Shown: positions 21,175-34,464 of the stretch, piece by piece
How positions within the stretch are numbered: the stretch's first letter is position 1
How the letters are laid out: every line of letters begins with the position of its first letter
Assembly (NCBI GenBank): GCA_945910005.1
Contig: OX246744.1
Span: 38,260,011 to 38,324,010 of the forward strand
Origin: Isoperla grammatica
Lineage: Eukaryota; Arthropoda; Insecta; Plecoptera; Perlodidae
DNA: 64,000 nucleotides
Direction: 5' to 3'
Translations under genes and position numbers: made by a program
Notes under the pieces: model-generated
Told to the model about the DNA's origin: nothing
The model's input: the letters and a program-made list of their open reading frames with translations, nothing else
Database searches by the model: none

Positions 21175-23095
21175 CAGGGATCCGACTAGTTTTGTTTTTT
21201 GAACATAGCCGAAGCCTAGCCTAGCCAGTCACTGGCAAAGCTAGCCCAGCTGCAAGCCTAGCCGCGGTTAGTTTTTAAAAAAAAATGTATAGCCGAGCTA
21301 AAAGTTAGCTGGCTTTCACAGAACATAGCCCAGCCGAGCTCGAAGCTAGCTAGCTTAAAACGAACCTAGCCGAGCCGAGCTGGAATCTAGCTGGCTTACA
21401 AAGAACATAGCCCAGCCCAGCCAGAAGATAGCCGGAGTAAAAAAAACATAGCCTAGCCTAGCTTGAAGCTAGCTGATACGGGAGAAACATAGCTTAGCCT
21501 AGCCTAGCCTAGCTGGAAGCTAGCCGGGGCAGAAAGAACATAACAGTTAGAATCATAGCCTTGCATTACAAAAATGAGGTGCAAACGAAACATGAAACCT
21601 GCTTATTTGACAGGTTGCGAATAGCTAAGTGATGAATAGCTAGTGAATAACTAATGAATTGAATAGCTAAGTGAAGTGATTACTATGGATGAAAAAATCG
21701 GTTATTTATATTTGCTATATATGTTTAAAAAGTTAATAACGAGTAAATAATAATCTAGTGGTAGCCTATGCTTAATTTCAGGGTGGACACGGCCACCTAC
21801 TATTTTTCCTGGGGGGAGGGGGGGGGGGGGCGGATGTGTTCGCCCACTTATTTTTTTGGAAAATCCTAATTAAAAAGTCAATACGATGTTGTAGTAAACT
21901 GGATAGCCTGTCTGTAGTTACTGTACTAATGTGGCGACTGCAGTTTTCCATATATCCTCCCTGCTGCTTGTTGACAAGATTTTGCCAGCTAGATTGGCAG
22001 GGGTAGGGGGAGGTAAGTATTTTTCAGATGACAAGAAAAGGTGATTTTTATTACAGAAAACAAGAAAGCGCAAGACGCCTCTCAACCCCCCCTCCCCCTC
22101 CTCCCACAGGGTTGACATACATCCCGCTATTATCTTGGTTAGATCCTGCAATACAATGTTCGACGTCTGTAGTTCTTCCAGTATGAAAAGACGGGTTGTT
22201 GCCGACATCGGCCTGGGCGGTAGGTTGTAAACTTAAAAGCCACCCTAATTGACCACTTGCGACCGCTTCCTGCTTAGCCAAGATGTGTATTTGGCGAAGA
22301 ATGCGTACCTCTCTCCCTCGCTCTCTCCGTAATATCTCTTTCACCCCCAATAGCAAGCAGCAATGTCTTGTGAATAATACTTGAATGCTTGAATAATGCT
22401 TTGTGAATGAAAATAATTTACGATGTTACCAGTGAAACGACCCCTTCGAACTTGCACTGACAACCTTGCAGCCAATTATTGTGCCAGACGGCCATTAGGC
22501 GGTATTGGGAGTACAATAAGATTAACTGCGTTGAAAGTGGGAATAAACAAGGTCCATTGTCCCTTTGAGGGAAACGAAACACGTCAAATGCTGCTGGACG
22601 AACACATGTTGGGACACAAAAGCTAACATAGCCAGCTACTCGAAAATCTTAGCCAGCTCGCAAAAATATAGCCAGCCACAATCTAGAAAGACAGCCAGCT
22701 AAGAACAAGCTGCTTGAGAAAACGTAGCCAGCCGAAAGCTAGCTAGCCAGCTACTCAAAAATCTTAGCCAGCGAACCTAGCCTGCAGCTCGCAAAAATGT
22801 AGCCAAAACCTAGCTAGCTTGCAGCTCGATAAAACGTAGCCAGCTAAGAGAAAGCTAGCCAGCTATTTGAAAAAACGTAGCCAGCCAGAAGCTAGCTAGC
22901 CGGCCGCTCGATAAAACGAGCCAGACCAAAGCTAGCTAGCCTGCAGCTTGACAAAACCTAGCCAGCTAAGAGAAAGCTAGCCGGGCTGTTTGAAAAAACG
23001 TAGCTAGCCAAAAGCTAGCTAGCCGGCTGCTCAAAAAAATGCAGCTGGACACATTCTAGCCTAGCCTAGCCTAGCCTAGCCTAGTCGGATCTCTG
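21175..23095. mobile_element. hAT-like element inserted in the 45-bp array (TSD ATTTATAC)
   Basis: The ends CAGGGATCCGACTAG (21175-21189) and CTAGTCGGATCTCTG (23081-23095) are inverted with one mismatch, flanked by ATTTATAC at 21167-21174 and 23096-23103. Both subterminal regions (21190-21540 and 22620-23070) are crowded with AGCTAGCC/CATAGCC/GCCAGC words, probably transposase-binding arrays. The centre (21780-22420) carries G-rich tracts and no recognisable transposase. Confidence 0.9.
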
Positions 23096-23339
23096 ATTTA
23101 TACAAACAATGAGGACAATTTACGCTCACTCCAGGGCTACACACTCTACACTATACAACGCATAGAGTTATGACGAGGTTAGTTAAAGTCTCTCCGCTCA
23201 TAGTACAAATGGTCGGCCACCATTACTAAACGTGTGTTTTACGCTTACTCCAGGGCTACACACTCTACACTATACCATTGGGTTTGAAATATAGAAACCC
23301 AATGGCTGAGTAGAGTGCACCTTAGACCAGTAATATAGG

Positions 23340-23758
23340 TAGACGGAGCAAGCAGATGCTAGCGACCGGCCGCGAGTGAGACCAACATTGAGACCACGTG
23401 ATGTGGGGACAGGATGCGCGGCAATTTAAAGCGTTTGCGTATGAACAGTACAAACAGTACATCGTTGTGTAAAGAAAAATGATCATTTTTTTTTTTTTTT
23501 TTCAATAAGTGCAAATTAAAAATATGTTAACTAAGATTAACAGTACCTTCACTTATCATTTCTGAGGAAATACAAATAATAATACATCCTTTGTCAAATG
23601 TCAAACGTATTTGCCGCGCACCTAACACCATCTAGCGGCAAACCTGCGAACTTCTCGCTAAGAATGCAGTCTATCGCGGATTGGTCGAGAAGGCTTTGTC
23701 CCCACATCACGTGGTTTCAATGATGGTCTCACTCGCGATGACGTCATACTCCGTCTTG
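23340..23758. mobile_element. MITE with AGACGGAG ends and ~42-bp internal inverted repeat
   Basis: AGACGGAG at 23341 pairs with CTCCGTCT at 23751. Next to it CGCGAGTGAGACC...CCACGTGATGTGGGGACA (from 23371) pairs with its complement ending at 23736, with three to four mismatches. The centre contains CATCTAGCGGCAAACCTGCG and a T-run. No clear target duplication. Confidence 0.75.
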
Positions 23759-23759
23759 C

Positions 23760-26400
23760 ACACGACTGTTCCCCCACCCCACCGTTCCAGGTAACCAACG
23801 GAAGGACCTAAATTATCCCTAATGGGCCTGTTTCAATTATATGATAGGAACTAGAGAAGTGGAACATGAAGTTGGTAACCTGGCCTCGGCTATGTCGTAA
23901 GCATGAGAAGACTTACGTTGAGCCAACCATAGACTAAACTTTAATGATAGATTGAGACTTCTAAAGTGATTATTTGACAGTACTTAGGTGAGTAACAACA
24001 TTGACGACAAATGTTTAAACCCCAATATATATTTATATATATCATACCCCTATATATCGTCTTAGCATGTTAATATGCATGCAGAGTCTCTGCAGTATCC
24101 CCGTATTATGTACAATGTATTATTTTACGTATTAACCCTTATAGTAAAGAGGGTAGGCCTATATGGTAATTATAATATTTTAGAAGCATGTAGGCTACAA
24201 ATTCCAAACATTTGTTCTACACGTTATTTTAGGCATACTTTGGCTAAATGATATTTTCTTAGGAGGGGACACTTGCTTATAATTCAATCAATACCGACTA
24301 TATAAACACCCACTTTTACCGACACAGATAGTTGAGAGCATTGATTGCAAGGAAGTACCCGAGACTAGAAACAACCACGATTATAAATGCGCAATCCTAA
24401 GTTATCTTATTAGTAATACGTCACTATTCATAGGTTGCACGTACGTCACATCTGTGCGCGTGGCGGCCACATTTGTGATCAAACTTTGACGTTGCCATAG
24501 AGAAACAATTGAAGGCTGTTCTGGTACAACACATAAATCATTAGTTCTTTCAAATTCAGCTTGTGTTTTAAATAAAATTGGTATGTGTGGTAATTTCTGA
24601 TATTTTTATTACTTTTTTTTACTTTTTAAATTATAGATTATGCTTATTTAATAAATTTCAATAATATTCACCAATGATCTGGGATAGGTCTACATTGATT
24701 GCATTGGGTTTGAACCCAATGTCGATTGTGTCGCAATCATGGCCGCTGATACGTCACGTGGGAACTATGGATAATAAACACATAAAAGTTTTATAATCCA
24801 TAATTGGTAGTTTATTAATATATTATTAACGATGATTTGAATGATGTTTCCTGTGTTGACATTTCTTCTGTTGCCTCTTCCCTTCGTCTGCCTTATTTGC
24901 TCAGACCGCTGTAAAGGCCGTTTTGGGGTGTAAGTACAGCCAAAGAAGTTTCGCCTCCGATGTCTGGGGCTACACACCAGACCCCTTGTAGCCACGCCAG
25001 TCGTTACGCATACAGTATCTTATTGCCGGTCTGTGAGGTGATAAAGGTTGGGAACCACTGGCCAAGTATACACATGTTATGTAGATGTAGTGTTTATCAC
25101 AACACAAGTAAAAGATGTTGACTTTCATTTCCCATTAATGGTTTAAAATAAAGCTTACGCTAAAAAGCGATTTACTACAATGATCGTGGGGGGTGGTTTT
25201 GCGTACATACACGTCATCGTATAATAAAACAAAATGAACACCTATTATGGGGGCAGTGTAGAGCCAGGTAGATAGCGATAAGATAATCACATGACAGTGT
25301 CACCTAGATAAAGATAAAGATAATAGTATTAATGAAATTGAAAATTATCTAAATAAAGATACAGATAACAATGTTATCTAGATAAAGATACAGATACCCA
25401 TGTTATCTAGATGATTTCAGATAACCATAGAGTAATTGCATTGATCGAAGTGTTGCGGACATATTGGATTAGTTTCAATGTAGGCCTATTAAATATTGTA
25501 TGAGCAATAATCATGTCATTGCCTCATTTCCCCTAGTCTGTTATATTTGCCTACTGATTCGATATATAAGTACCGGTACCAAGTAGCCTTATTTGAATAT
25601 TAATTGATTGACATTGCCACTAATGTGGTATGAGTAATGACTGAATGCAAAACCTTGTTAGAACTTTAAGGACCCTGATCCGTCAGACTAAAAAACAATA
25701 ATCTTATATGGATAAGTAGTTATCAATAATTACCTTATATTGGATAGCAAGAAAGAAGAATGGCTGAAGAGGCCAACTCTGCACAGGGAACAAAAAAAAC
25801 AAAAAGCGATGGACAAAATATATTGAATATTCACCCCAGATTTTCATTTCATTTATAAAACAGTTAGATATCCAAGTTACAGTCTGATACGGCATTTTCT
25901 GGTTACCGTAATCTGTCCTGAGTTTTCTTAGGGGTTTTAAGCAAAACCAAGGTCATGATTGTATCCATGGGGGAATCAACCAACATAACAGATAACCTGT
26001 GATTTTTTAATAAAGATGATAATCAATAGTTATCTAGATGATTATTTACATGATATATATCTAGATAATGTCCAAAGGGAGGGGGGGAGAGGGGGGGGAA
26101 TTGTATTTGCAGCAGTTACACGTCGCGTGAACGGCGTAGTTGTTTGCGCTGTGTTAAATTATAATGAGGCTGGAATTCAATTAACCTATCTGCATCCAGC
26201 CCAATCATGGTAGGCCTAATTATCTATTGACGCAACCCAGTTTCTTAGACGGTAGTTTCCACAAAAATCAGAACCTGTAATTTTCTCAAACGTTGAGTGC
26301 TTTTCTTTTCCGTGATGAATTAGCCATGGCTTATGACATACATGTAAGGTAGTCTTGGGGCGAGCTTACACTTAACTGATAACAATGAATGCAAGAGAAG
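23760..26400. other. Gene-poor spacer with truncated hAT end and GATA-rich tracts
   Basis: No gene seen. CATTGGGTTTGAACCCAATG forms a 20-bp near-perfect palindrome at about 24701. A lone hAT-type end, GGTTGGGAACCACTG, closes at about 25060 without its partner. AGATAAAGATA-type words crowd 25268-25430, and TATCTAGAT words recur at 26030-26070, possibly the two sides of one decayed element. A G/A tract lies near 26079-26100. Confidence 0.5.
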
Positions 26401-26403
26401 GTA

Positions 26404-26702
26404 AGTAGATTGTCTTGGACCTGTAGGCCCTACATACCTCGTCTCGGGCTTCCTACCGGGATCTGCCGTGACTAGGGTATATCTCGGAAGACAACTATCT
26501 GCAACAACAATACAAGTCAATCAAAACAGATCCTGTGTGTCCATTAACTGATCACGTTAGTAGATTGTCTTGGACCTGCAGGCCCTACATACCTTGTCTC
26601 GGGCTTCCTAGCGGGATGTGCTGTGACAAGGGTATATCTCGGAAGACAACTATCTGCAACAACAATACAAGTCAATCAAAACAGATCCTGTGTGTCCATT
26701 GG
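26404..26702 (+). repeat. Two-copy direct repeat, period 155 bp
   Basis: TAGATTGTCTTGGACCTG occurs at 26406 and 26561; about 140 bp after each are nearly identical, including GCCCTACATACC, GGGTATATCTCGGAAGACAA and CAGATCCTGTGTGTCCATT. A handful of substitutions separate the copies. Confidence 0.9.
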
Positions 26703-27365
26703 TCGATAATGGGCAAGTATAGGCTACTAATCCACCACCATTCGGTCCTTTCATATTACATTCATTATGGCATCAAAATGTTGTATTTCCTTGCCCACTT
26801 CAATGCAAATTGTATAGGCCTAATATAGATACCAATAGGCCTACTTAATTTTTTTTTTTGGTTTGGACATGCATATTATCGCTTTCACCGTTTTCACGTA
26901 TGTAATCATCAGGGTTTTTTCGGCACAGATTCCAGAAATACGGTAAGTCGGGATTTCACAGTAATCGACATCACGCAAAACATTTCATGTAATAGACTTC
27001 GAAACTCAAATAAATGCTATTATTATTATTAACTCTTAATACACAAGAGAATATAACATTTCACTTGCATGATTTGATACAAGAAAACTAAAAATATACT
27101 AAACGTTTAAAACATCAAGAGATAACAAAACATGAGTAGGTAGGCCTATTGGAAAATAGAATTAAAATCGATATTTGCTTCTATTAATTAGTAAATATCT
27201 AAACATATGTGAGGCCAAGCAGTATTTGTCTCAGGTTAAAACATGTGCTCTATTCATTTATTAGCAAAAACAGCATTTTATGCCAATAGCCGTGACCATC
27301 CACACGTAAAATCAACAATATATAATTAATCAACAATACACACTATGACCCCACAGCAGCAGTAA

Positions 27366-28164
27366 AGGCGGGTTCACACAAAATGACTAAGACTAACGAT
27401 TAATGTTTAAGAAAGTTGAAGTATACGATTTACATTGAAGCGTTCACATACTTTACTAGTGATTAGTGTTTAAGACCGAGTGATTAAGAAAGTTCATTAT
27501 TGTTATTCACGATTGTTAAGCGTTAGTAACAACCAATCGCTGCGTGGAACATTACAGTAGTTCAGCCAATGAAAATCGTACAATCCGAGTCAAGTTAAGT
27601 TTTAATGTTGTTTAGGTTTTCACTTTTACGCAGAGTTTTTTTTTGTCACGGCTTCCGGTACCGATGTAAACAATAGGTTCGTTTGATTTGGCTACACCTT
27701 TTGTACTTTTCGCACTCACTCTATGTTATTTCATGGGGTAGATGTCAAAAAGTGCTAAGTGACGGTAAATCAAACAAACCTAATTTTAAATCAAAGTTTC
27801 ACGTCGTCTGCTGCAGCCTGTAGGTTATCAGTCCATACCAGTTACTATTTGAAAATGAATTCCGATAATGAGTGACTATCGCGATATCATTCACATCTTC
27901 ATCCATTTTCAGCAAATACAATAACAGCTGTCAACTTCGGGACAACATGGAACCGTTTTTGTTTTACACGCCCACTCGGCCACGCCATAGTACTAATTTT
28001 TACTGGAAGAGTGCGCTACTCACTTGTCAAAGCACTCGAAAAAGGCCATCTTTAAAAGTCGTCATGTATTTCATTGCAAGATATGTGGGGCTGAGTTTTG
28101 TTTTCCTAAGGCTTAGTCACTGGTTGTTAGTCTTAGTCCATAGTCATTCTGTCTGAACGCGCCT
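27366..28164. mobile_element. Harbinger-type MITE (TSD TAA) containing a smaller MITE
   Basis: The left end AGGCGGGTTCACACAAAATG and the inverted right end CATTCTGTCTGAACGCGCCT are flanked by TAA (27363-27365, 28165-28167). Subterminal GACTAAGACTAAC and its complement recur. A 105-bp hairpin MITE with GGTTCGTTTGATTT ends and TA flanks (27676-27780) is inserted inside. Confidence 0.82.
27676..27780. mobile_element. 105-bp MITE with GGTTCGTTTGATTT ends
   Basis: GGTTCGTTTGATTT at 27676 pairs with AAATCAAACAAACC ending at 27780; TA flanks both sides. A second copy is at 32675-32780, with shared GCACTCACTC-ATGTTATTTCAT core. Confidence 0.8.
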
Positions 28165-28780
28165 TAAACCTGTAACGACAGACATTATTGTTGTCGAATG
28201 CCCCGAGTTAGTCTCGTTGCCAACGGGCGGGATTCAGGGGGCTGCGTATTTGCGAGCCAGTGCGGAGGAGTTTCCCACCGGTCTTAGGAAATAGACGCTC
28301 AACAAAACATCAATGCTGAGAATAACACAACACCGCTGTTTAATGGATTAATCAAGACGACGGCTGGCCTCGAGTGGTATTTGTATTAGTGCCGGTCTCA
28401 GTGTTGGTAAAATGTTACAATCTCGAAACTGCGTAGCGGCCAACTTGCAATATCGTTTCAATGCATTACTAATTATTTTAACCGTGTTTGGTGTGTCAGG
28501 AAAGAAATAGGTCCCAAGATTTCTATATGGACATATTCTATAATTACAAATTACAGTATTGCAACTCTATGGCAACTGTATTGTATAATACAGTGGTTAT
28601 TAATAGCTGGGGGACTGAGTGCACTGGCCCATACATAGCTAGTAGTATACGTGCATTGCAACAAAGGACATACATGAAATTATGTCCCCCACTGAAACTA
28701 CTTGTTGTACCTGAATGGGTGGACATTAAACAAAATTTGTCAAACCACCCAATATAACGGCCACATAAAATACAAACATG
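28165..28780. other. Spacer before duplication copy 2
   Basis: No gene or clear repeat. The plus frame from 28488 has an ATG, but its codons show no recognisable domain and it is not shared with copy 1. Confidence 0.4.
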
Positions 28781-29579
28781 ACAATCACAAATTACGTGTA
28801 GCCTACACAAAGCTGGCGTACGCTGGCTGATTGATTACGAACAACGCTATATTGTACAGAAGTTATCATCTAGCTAGATAATCTGTATGACTTGTTTAAT
28901 ATTGTTGTAGAGATATTATTACATTCATTCATATTATTATATGTCAGTCATGCAAAGATCTGAATTAGGTGTGTAAACAACACAGCGATGTTACCAAAAC
29001 ACCACTAATATTTGGGCTGCATTTACTACTGTCAAATGGACCATGGTGTTGTCTACTAATATCAAACATTGTTTATAATTGTCTATGATAAAAATCAAAA
29101 TGCAATAAAAACCTGCCCAATAAATGTAGAACTAGGTGACTAGCCTAGCATTGCAACAGGCACGAAGCGCCAGCCCTACAGCGATCATGTATGAGGCTGA
29201 CGTCAAGCGCGGGGCGAACGGAAACGAGTGTGCCGGAGTGCCAGATCTGAGCAGGGAAGAATATTGTCAGACCGTCAGCTAGGCCCTATCAAGGCCTAGC
29301 ATTCATCTTCATTGTACTTTACTTTAAGTCCATCACTACGTTTATCAAGCGGACTGGGCTTGCACTTGGCGGTGCGAGCCGAGTTTAGTGCGTACCGAGT
29401 TCGACTGATAAACACCTCAGCTCGAGCTTATTTCAGTTCTGTTAAGAAGCCGATCTAGTCCGGTTCAATAGAACTAGTGATAGGGCTTAATAGGAGTCCG
29501 GAGTGAAGTATGCTTGCTAAGCGGGTTCCGAACTCACTGCGTACTGAAGTCAGTCCGAACCCAGGCCGCTAGATGAACG

Positions 29580-30190
29580 TAGTGTATGGCTAGGCTAGTA
29601 AGCTATGCCTAGCCCTGTGCACTTCCGTGTCTGTGACAAGACTAGTAGGCCAGACCCTAGTAGGTCTAGCCCTTCCAAGTTTGTGGCAAGGCTAGTAACA
29701 GCTACGCAAAGGCTAGGCCTAGCCCTACGTCTTTGTACGTCTATCAATCCCATGTGGCTAGGCTAGTAGGCTAGGCCAGGCCCTAGTAGGCCTAGCCCTT
29801 TCAAGTATGTAGCAAGGCTAGCAAGAGCTAGGCAAGAGCTAGGCAAAGGCTAGGCCTAGCCCTGCTTCTTTGTATGTCAATCAATCCCAGGGCGATGGCT
29901 AGGCTAGTAGGCTAGACCCTAGTAGACCTAGGCCTAGGCTTTGTACGTCAAACAATCCTAGGCCTATGGCTAGGCTAGTAGGCTAGACCCTAGTAGACCT
30001 AGGCCTAGGCCTAGCCTTTGAAGTTTCGAGTCCATGCCTAGCTAGGGTAGGTACGCCTAGCCCTACGTTGTACGTCCATATGTTGCTAGGCCTAGGTCAC
30101 AAGAGTCCCAGCCAGCGCCGTTATGCTAGCCCTTACCTTTAATCCTTTTAAGGCTGACGTTCAGCTTGGCTCCTGGGCCTAGGCCTAGGT
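29580..30190 (+). repeat. CTAGGCCTAG-rich tandem field, copy 2
   Basis: Counterpart of 13760-14650, with about three to four units instead of five; the TTCCAAGT(A/T)TGT and CTTTGTACGTC words keep the unit register. The loss or gain of whole units relative to copy 1 shows unequal exchange or slippage. Confidence 0.8.
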
Positions 30191-30493
30191 ACACCAATGA
30201 AGCCACGACTGACAACGACAAACTAGCGTAATAAATCTGTGGCAATAGCCCAAGAGACAGGAAACGCAAGAGCTTTCGGAAGTGACGTCACTGACCGTTA
30301 CATATCGATATCGATCGATACAAAATTATTTCCACCTATCGATTGCTTTAAAAACGAGAATTTCCTGCTGGTCTGCCTCCTCCACCTTCCGCTAGATGGG
30401 GTAAAACTCGCTGATAGCGATGACATCTAGCGGAAGGCGGAGGTACTACTGGCCAACCGGCATCGCTTGCTCAGCCAATACAACTACTACAAC

Positions 30494-30544
30494 CAATGAC
30501 GTATATTTGCGCTGCCGCTACGCGGCAGCTTATATACGTCATTG
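30494..30544. repeat. Compact palindrome beside the insertion site
   Basis: CAATGACGTATAT (30494-30506) pairs with ATATACGTCATTG (30532-30544); GCTGCCGCTACGCGGCAGC fills the centre. It is absent from copy 1 of the duplication, so it is a small foldback insertion. Confidence 0.8.
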
Positions 30545-30614
30545 ACTACAACACTGAAGGACCATTCACGATTGATATTGATATTGATATCTTTATTAGC
30601 ATCTTTGATTGTAA

Positions 30615-31965
30615 AGTCCGATTCACACAACGTTATAAGAATGGTATAAGGTATAGGTATAGTCACAAGCCGAGTTGGGCCATAGGGATTACGTACAAGG
30701 GTTCACACAAATGTGTCATTGCAATAGCAATAGCAATTGGTATAAGACTGGTATAAGATTTCAACTTTCTTATGACGGACCAATCATACGTTGAAACGTC
30801 ACTTATAACACGCCAATGGAATGCTAGCAACTTGAATCAATGTAACAGATGCTTTCATTGTAAATTATTAGTCAAAACAAAAACTCACCGTATACAACCG
30901 GTACACATCAAAAAGACCTTGCATCCGGTGACTACGTGCAAAATATCTTCTCCCATTGGCGTCATTAATGATTTAACAACACAACAATAATGAATAATAA
31001 TAATTATTCTTTTTTTTATTATTTTTAACTATTATTTTTAATTATTGTCAACACATTCGATGCCGGTTTAAAACGTAAATAACAGCTGCGGGAAGTCAGC
31101 TGATTGACAGCCAGCTGTAGTTACTCAAACTGCCGCCAGAGCAAGTCAAAGAAGTCTACACATAAATGTAGTATCTTTTCAGGAAAGTCTTTGGCGTTCT
31201 CAGCTTATACCTTATACCTGCTTATACCACTTTCTTATACTATGTCTACACTATATACTTAAATATCACATACCTAAGTATATAATTATCTTAAGTATTT
31301 CACATCAACTACACACAGACGTCACTGCCTTTGAAAAATGTGACGAAATATAGGAATAGGTGGCCGTGGATTATTGTTTTGAGTAGGCGTGTCTGCTGTC
31401 AGCTGGCATTGGCACATGTCATAATATGCTGTGCTGTAGAGAATTATGGACGAGTTAACTCAATGGTTAACAATATTCACACAAGTCACACAAGTCAGTC
31501 AGTTCACAATAAGTGCATGCTTAAGCTTTCCTCTTGAAAATTTATTTTGAATGTCAGGCGTGGACCATATTGCTATTAAACTTTGTACTTCATCTACTGA
31601 AAAATTCGAGTTCCTTTTCTCCTTCTGCGACATATTGCACCCACAAGCGAACCTTAATTCAATTCAGATTACAGATTACCATTGATTAAAAAGGTGTTTA
31701 ATCAATGAGATTGCCATTCAACATAACCTCCAAAATAGTGACAACTCGCGCCTAAACTGACGTCACAAGTCACGTGTACAATGTGAGTACGTACTTATGT
31801 ACAACTTTGAAAATGCTTAACTTTTCGACATACTTAAGTATCTGCCGCATCGACTAGACACAGAATTGTACCTAAGTATAATACTTAAGTACATAGTGTA
31901 GACAAGGTCTTATACCCTATTCTTATTGCTATTGCAATACCTTATAACTTTGTGTGAATCGGACT
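30615..31965. mobile_element. Harbinger-type element E nested in D (TSD TAA)
   Basis: AGTCCGATTCACACAACGTT at 30615 pairs with AACTTTGTGTGAATCGGACT ending at 31965; TAA flanks both sides (30612-30614, 31966-31968). Subterminal TATAAG-GTATA words recur. It contains element F. Confidence 0.82.
31240..31907. mobile_element. MITE F nested in E
   Basis: CTATGTCTACACTATATACTTA at 31240 (22 bp, two mismatches) pairs with the complement ending at 31907 (TAAGTACATAGTGTAGACAAGG). TCTTATA occurs on both flanks. Subterminal ACTTAAGTAT words repeat. No coding capacity. Confidence 0.72.
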
Positions 31966-32244
31966 TAATGTGCTCATACATTTGTACACAATCTGTGGCT
32001 GCTGTAGACTACTTAGAATTAACAGATGAGTATATACTTAAGATTTAGGTAGATTAGATTAGGGTAACATATACACTAAAATAACTTAGTAGATAGCATG
32101 TAACATAACACATTAAACATAAGACAATTAACAATTAAACTTAACCGTAAACTTACAACTTAAAGTAAGGTTTATAGAAGATCACACGGGCTGCGTACCA
32201 ACTATGACTGGGAGTGACTGCAGTGACTGAGATCCGTACCTGCA

Positions 32245-33561
32245 GGGCGATTCTCTAAGGTCCATGGTAAATTGAACGCCCGTTTTCGACGTTACGAGCC
32301 TTACCGCATTGAGTTAGCGATTCTCTACCGTGTTTTATCGACAAAGATCGTTACCACCTACGTTAAAAGTAGCGCGCTCCAAAACCCTGCCTTTAGACGT
32401 GCGATAAGAAAACATGGCGGACTTTTCAAGCCGTCTCATGTTCACTTCAGCATTTGAACTAATTGATTATAGAAATTTGTTGTGTGTATCGATACAAATA
32501 TACGATATTTATATTTAAAAATATGTGTGTGAGTAAGGAAATATAATTTGTAGTTATGTAACAAAAGTCTAGAAGTAATTTTGTATCATAACCCTACTTT
32601 CCTAGTTTGGCCGTGCCGTCACGACAAGTAGGGTAGGCCTAGAACCCTAGGCCTACTTCTAAGTTCAAACACTTGGTTCGTTTGATTTACTACACCTTTT
32701 ATACTCTTTGCACTCACTCAATGTTATTTCATAGGATACATGGCATGAAGTACAAAAGGTGCCGGTAAATCAAACGAACCCTAATGCTGCAATAAGTGAA
32801 AAAAGTGCAGAAGGTGTCCGGAAATCAAACGCACCCAATGGCAAACGTTCCATTTATTCACGCGTTGTCATTGGTTAAAGCCGGCTGCCCGACCTTGCGT
32901 TTGTTTGCGTGGACGCCATGGACGGGCTCAGATCGACCAATCAGGAGAGACTTGGGTGCGTGCTGCAAAAGTTGACCAAACCTCAACTTTTGCAGTGAAC
33001 CGGAAGTGCGGGAAGTGCGTGCGCATGCGCACAACCACAAAACGGCAGGCAAGATGGAGAAGCAGTAGTTTTGAGGTTATGGGTTCTAGTTCTGGATTTG
33101 TTAACTTTAAAGTGTATGTAACTATCCCACGACGTACAGAAACATAGGAAATGTAAAATAAGTAAATAGCCATATACCACGGCCGTCTGTTTTGAGTTCC
33201 ACTAATGAAAATATTTGTGTTAGGTACGATACTAGTCTCGTCACGCCCACTGCACACAAACGCAATGTCGGGAATACATTTAGAAATATCACGCATAAAC
33301 GCAGCGTGCTGCAAAAACATGCGTTTTCCCCACGCAAGGTCGGGCAAGCGCCTTAACTTTCTATAGTGTACACAGCCATCTCGAAAACATCCACAAACTA
33401 ATATATAACAGGCGCTGCTCTGCTGCAACGGCTACGTCCTTCGATACGGTTATCGAACGTTATGAAATGGTAGTTGGGAATCGCGCGGTAGCTTATCGTG
33501 TGGTAAGTTTAGTACAAGTGTCGTTAAGGTTAAATTTACCGCGCATCTTAGAGAATCGCCC
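32245..33561. mobile_element. MITE A nested in C (flanked by TGCA)
   Basis: GGGCGATTCTCTAAGG at 32245 pairs with TTAGAGAATCGCCC ending at 33561; TGCA occurs at 32241-32244 and 33562-33565. Internally it shares AACAT(G)GCGGAC..., TTTCTATA, CGTCTCGAAAACAT and GGCGCTGCTCTGCTGCAACG with MITE B, so A and B are relatives. It contains a 106-bp MITE at 32675-32780. Confidence 0.78.
32675..32780. mobile_element. 106-bp MITE with GGTTCGTTTGATTT ends, copy 2
   Basis: Inverted ends GGTTCGTTTGATTT and AAATCAAACGAACC, and a core shared with 27676-27780. A further AAATCAAACGCACCC word follows at about 32823, which suggests a second partial copy. Confidence 0.78.
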
Positions 33562-33614
33562 TGCAGCTTGACTCGCAGTCAAGCTGCAATCACTGCTTTT
33601 TGCGTACCAGCAGT

Positions 33615-34464
33615 GCGATTCTGAATGGCCGTGATCACTTTAACGCAGCTTTCTTGTCGTTACACTAGGCGGAAACGTAACAACACGATTCCCGATCTAT
33701 TCGTAACGACAAGCGTCGATACAGCTGTCGACAAACTCGTCACGGACCCAACCCCTGCCGTTAGCAATGCGTTAAACAAACATGGCCGACTTTCGAATGT
33801 CCACTTCAGTTATATTACTTGATTTATTAAAAGATTTCGTTAAGTAAACAATACAATTGTTACATATTTGGACTTCTAAATTAATTTCAATATGAAGAAA
33901 CATCATCAATTGCATCGCGGGATGGAAACCGTATGTAAAGGGGTAACATAACCTTACTTGTGAAACTTTGACTTCAAACTGGCTGCGCGCATTCATTCGT
34001 CTAGGCTAGCCCTAGGCCTAGAGATCGCACTATTACGAACTTAACGATGATGGCAAATGTTGCACAATCCTTCGGGGTGCTTGAATAGTTAAATAATGAA
34101 GACGACTAGGGCAGGCAGTATTTGTGACTGCATAGAAGGAATTTAATAAGTACTTCTAATCCCTTTGAGATAGCTGAGAGTAGATTTGTTTAGAATTGTG
34201 TTGGTTATTGACAGCTTGATTTGAAATTGATTGCATTTGTTCACGGGTTTTCATTGGTTAACTTTCTATAATATGCACAGCCGTCTCGAAAACATAAACA
34301 AACTAATATATAACAGGCGCTGCTCTGCTGCAACGGCTACCTCTTTTCGATACGTTTACCGCACGTTACGAAATTGTTGTTCGGAATCGCGCGTTAACTT
34401 ACCGCGTGATAAGTCTACCGACGAGTGTCGTTCGCGTTAACTTAACGTCGCCCATTCAGAATCA
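33615..34464. mobile_element. MITE B nested in C, relative of A
   Basis: GCGATTCTGAATGG near 33615 pairs with CCCATTCAGAATCAC ending near 34464. Its interior parallels MITE A in the same order (see there). A and B lie side by side about 50 bp apart in the same orientation. Confidence 0.72.

Noticed and set aside
20812..21202. Protein with 15-residue repeats on either strand
   Set aside because: The frames stay open only because the DNA repeat is 45 bp; no start context, no homology, and the array is split by a transposon.
32928..33428. 166-residue minus ORF
   Set aside because: It lies within nested MITE A, is not kept in relative MITE B and shows no domain.
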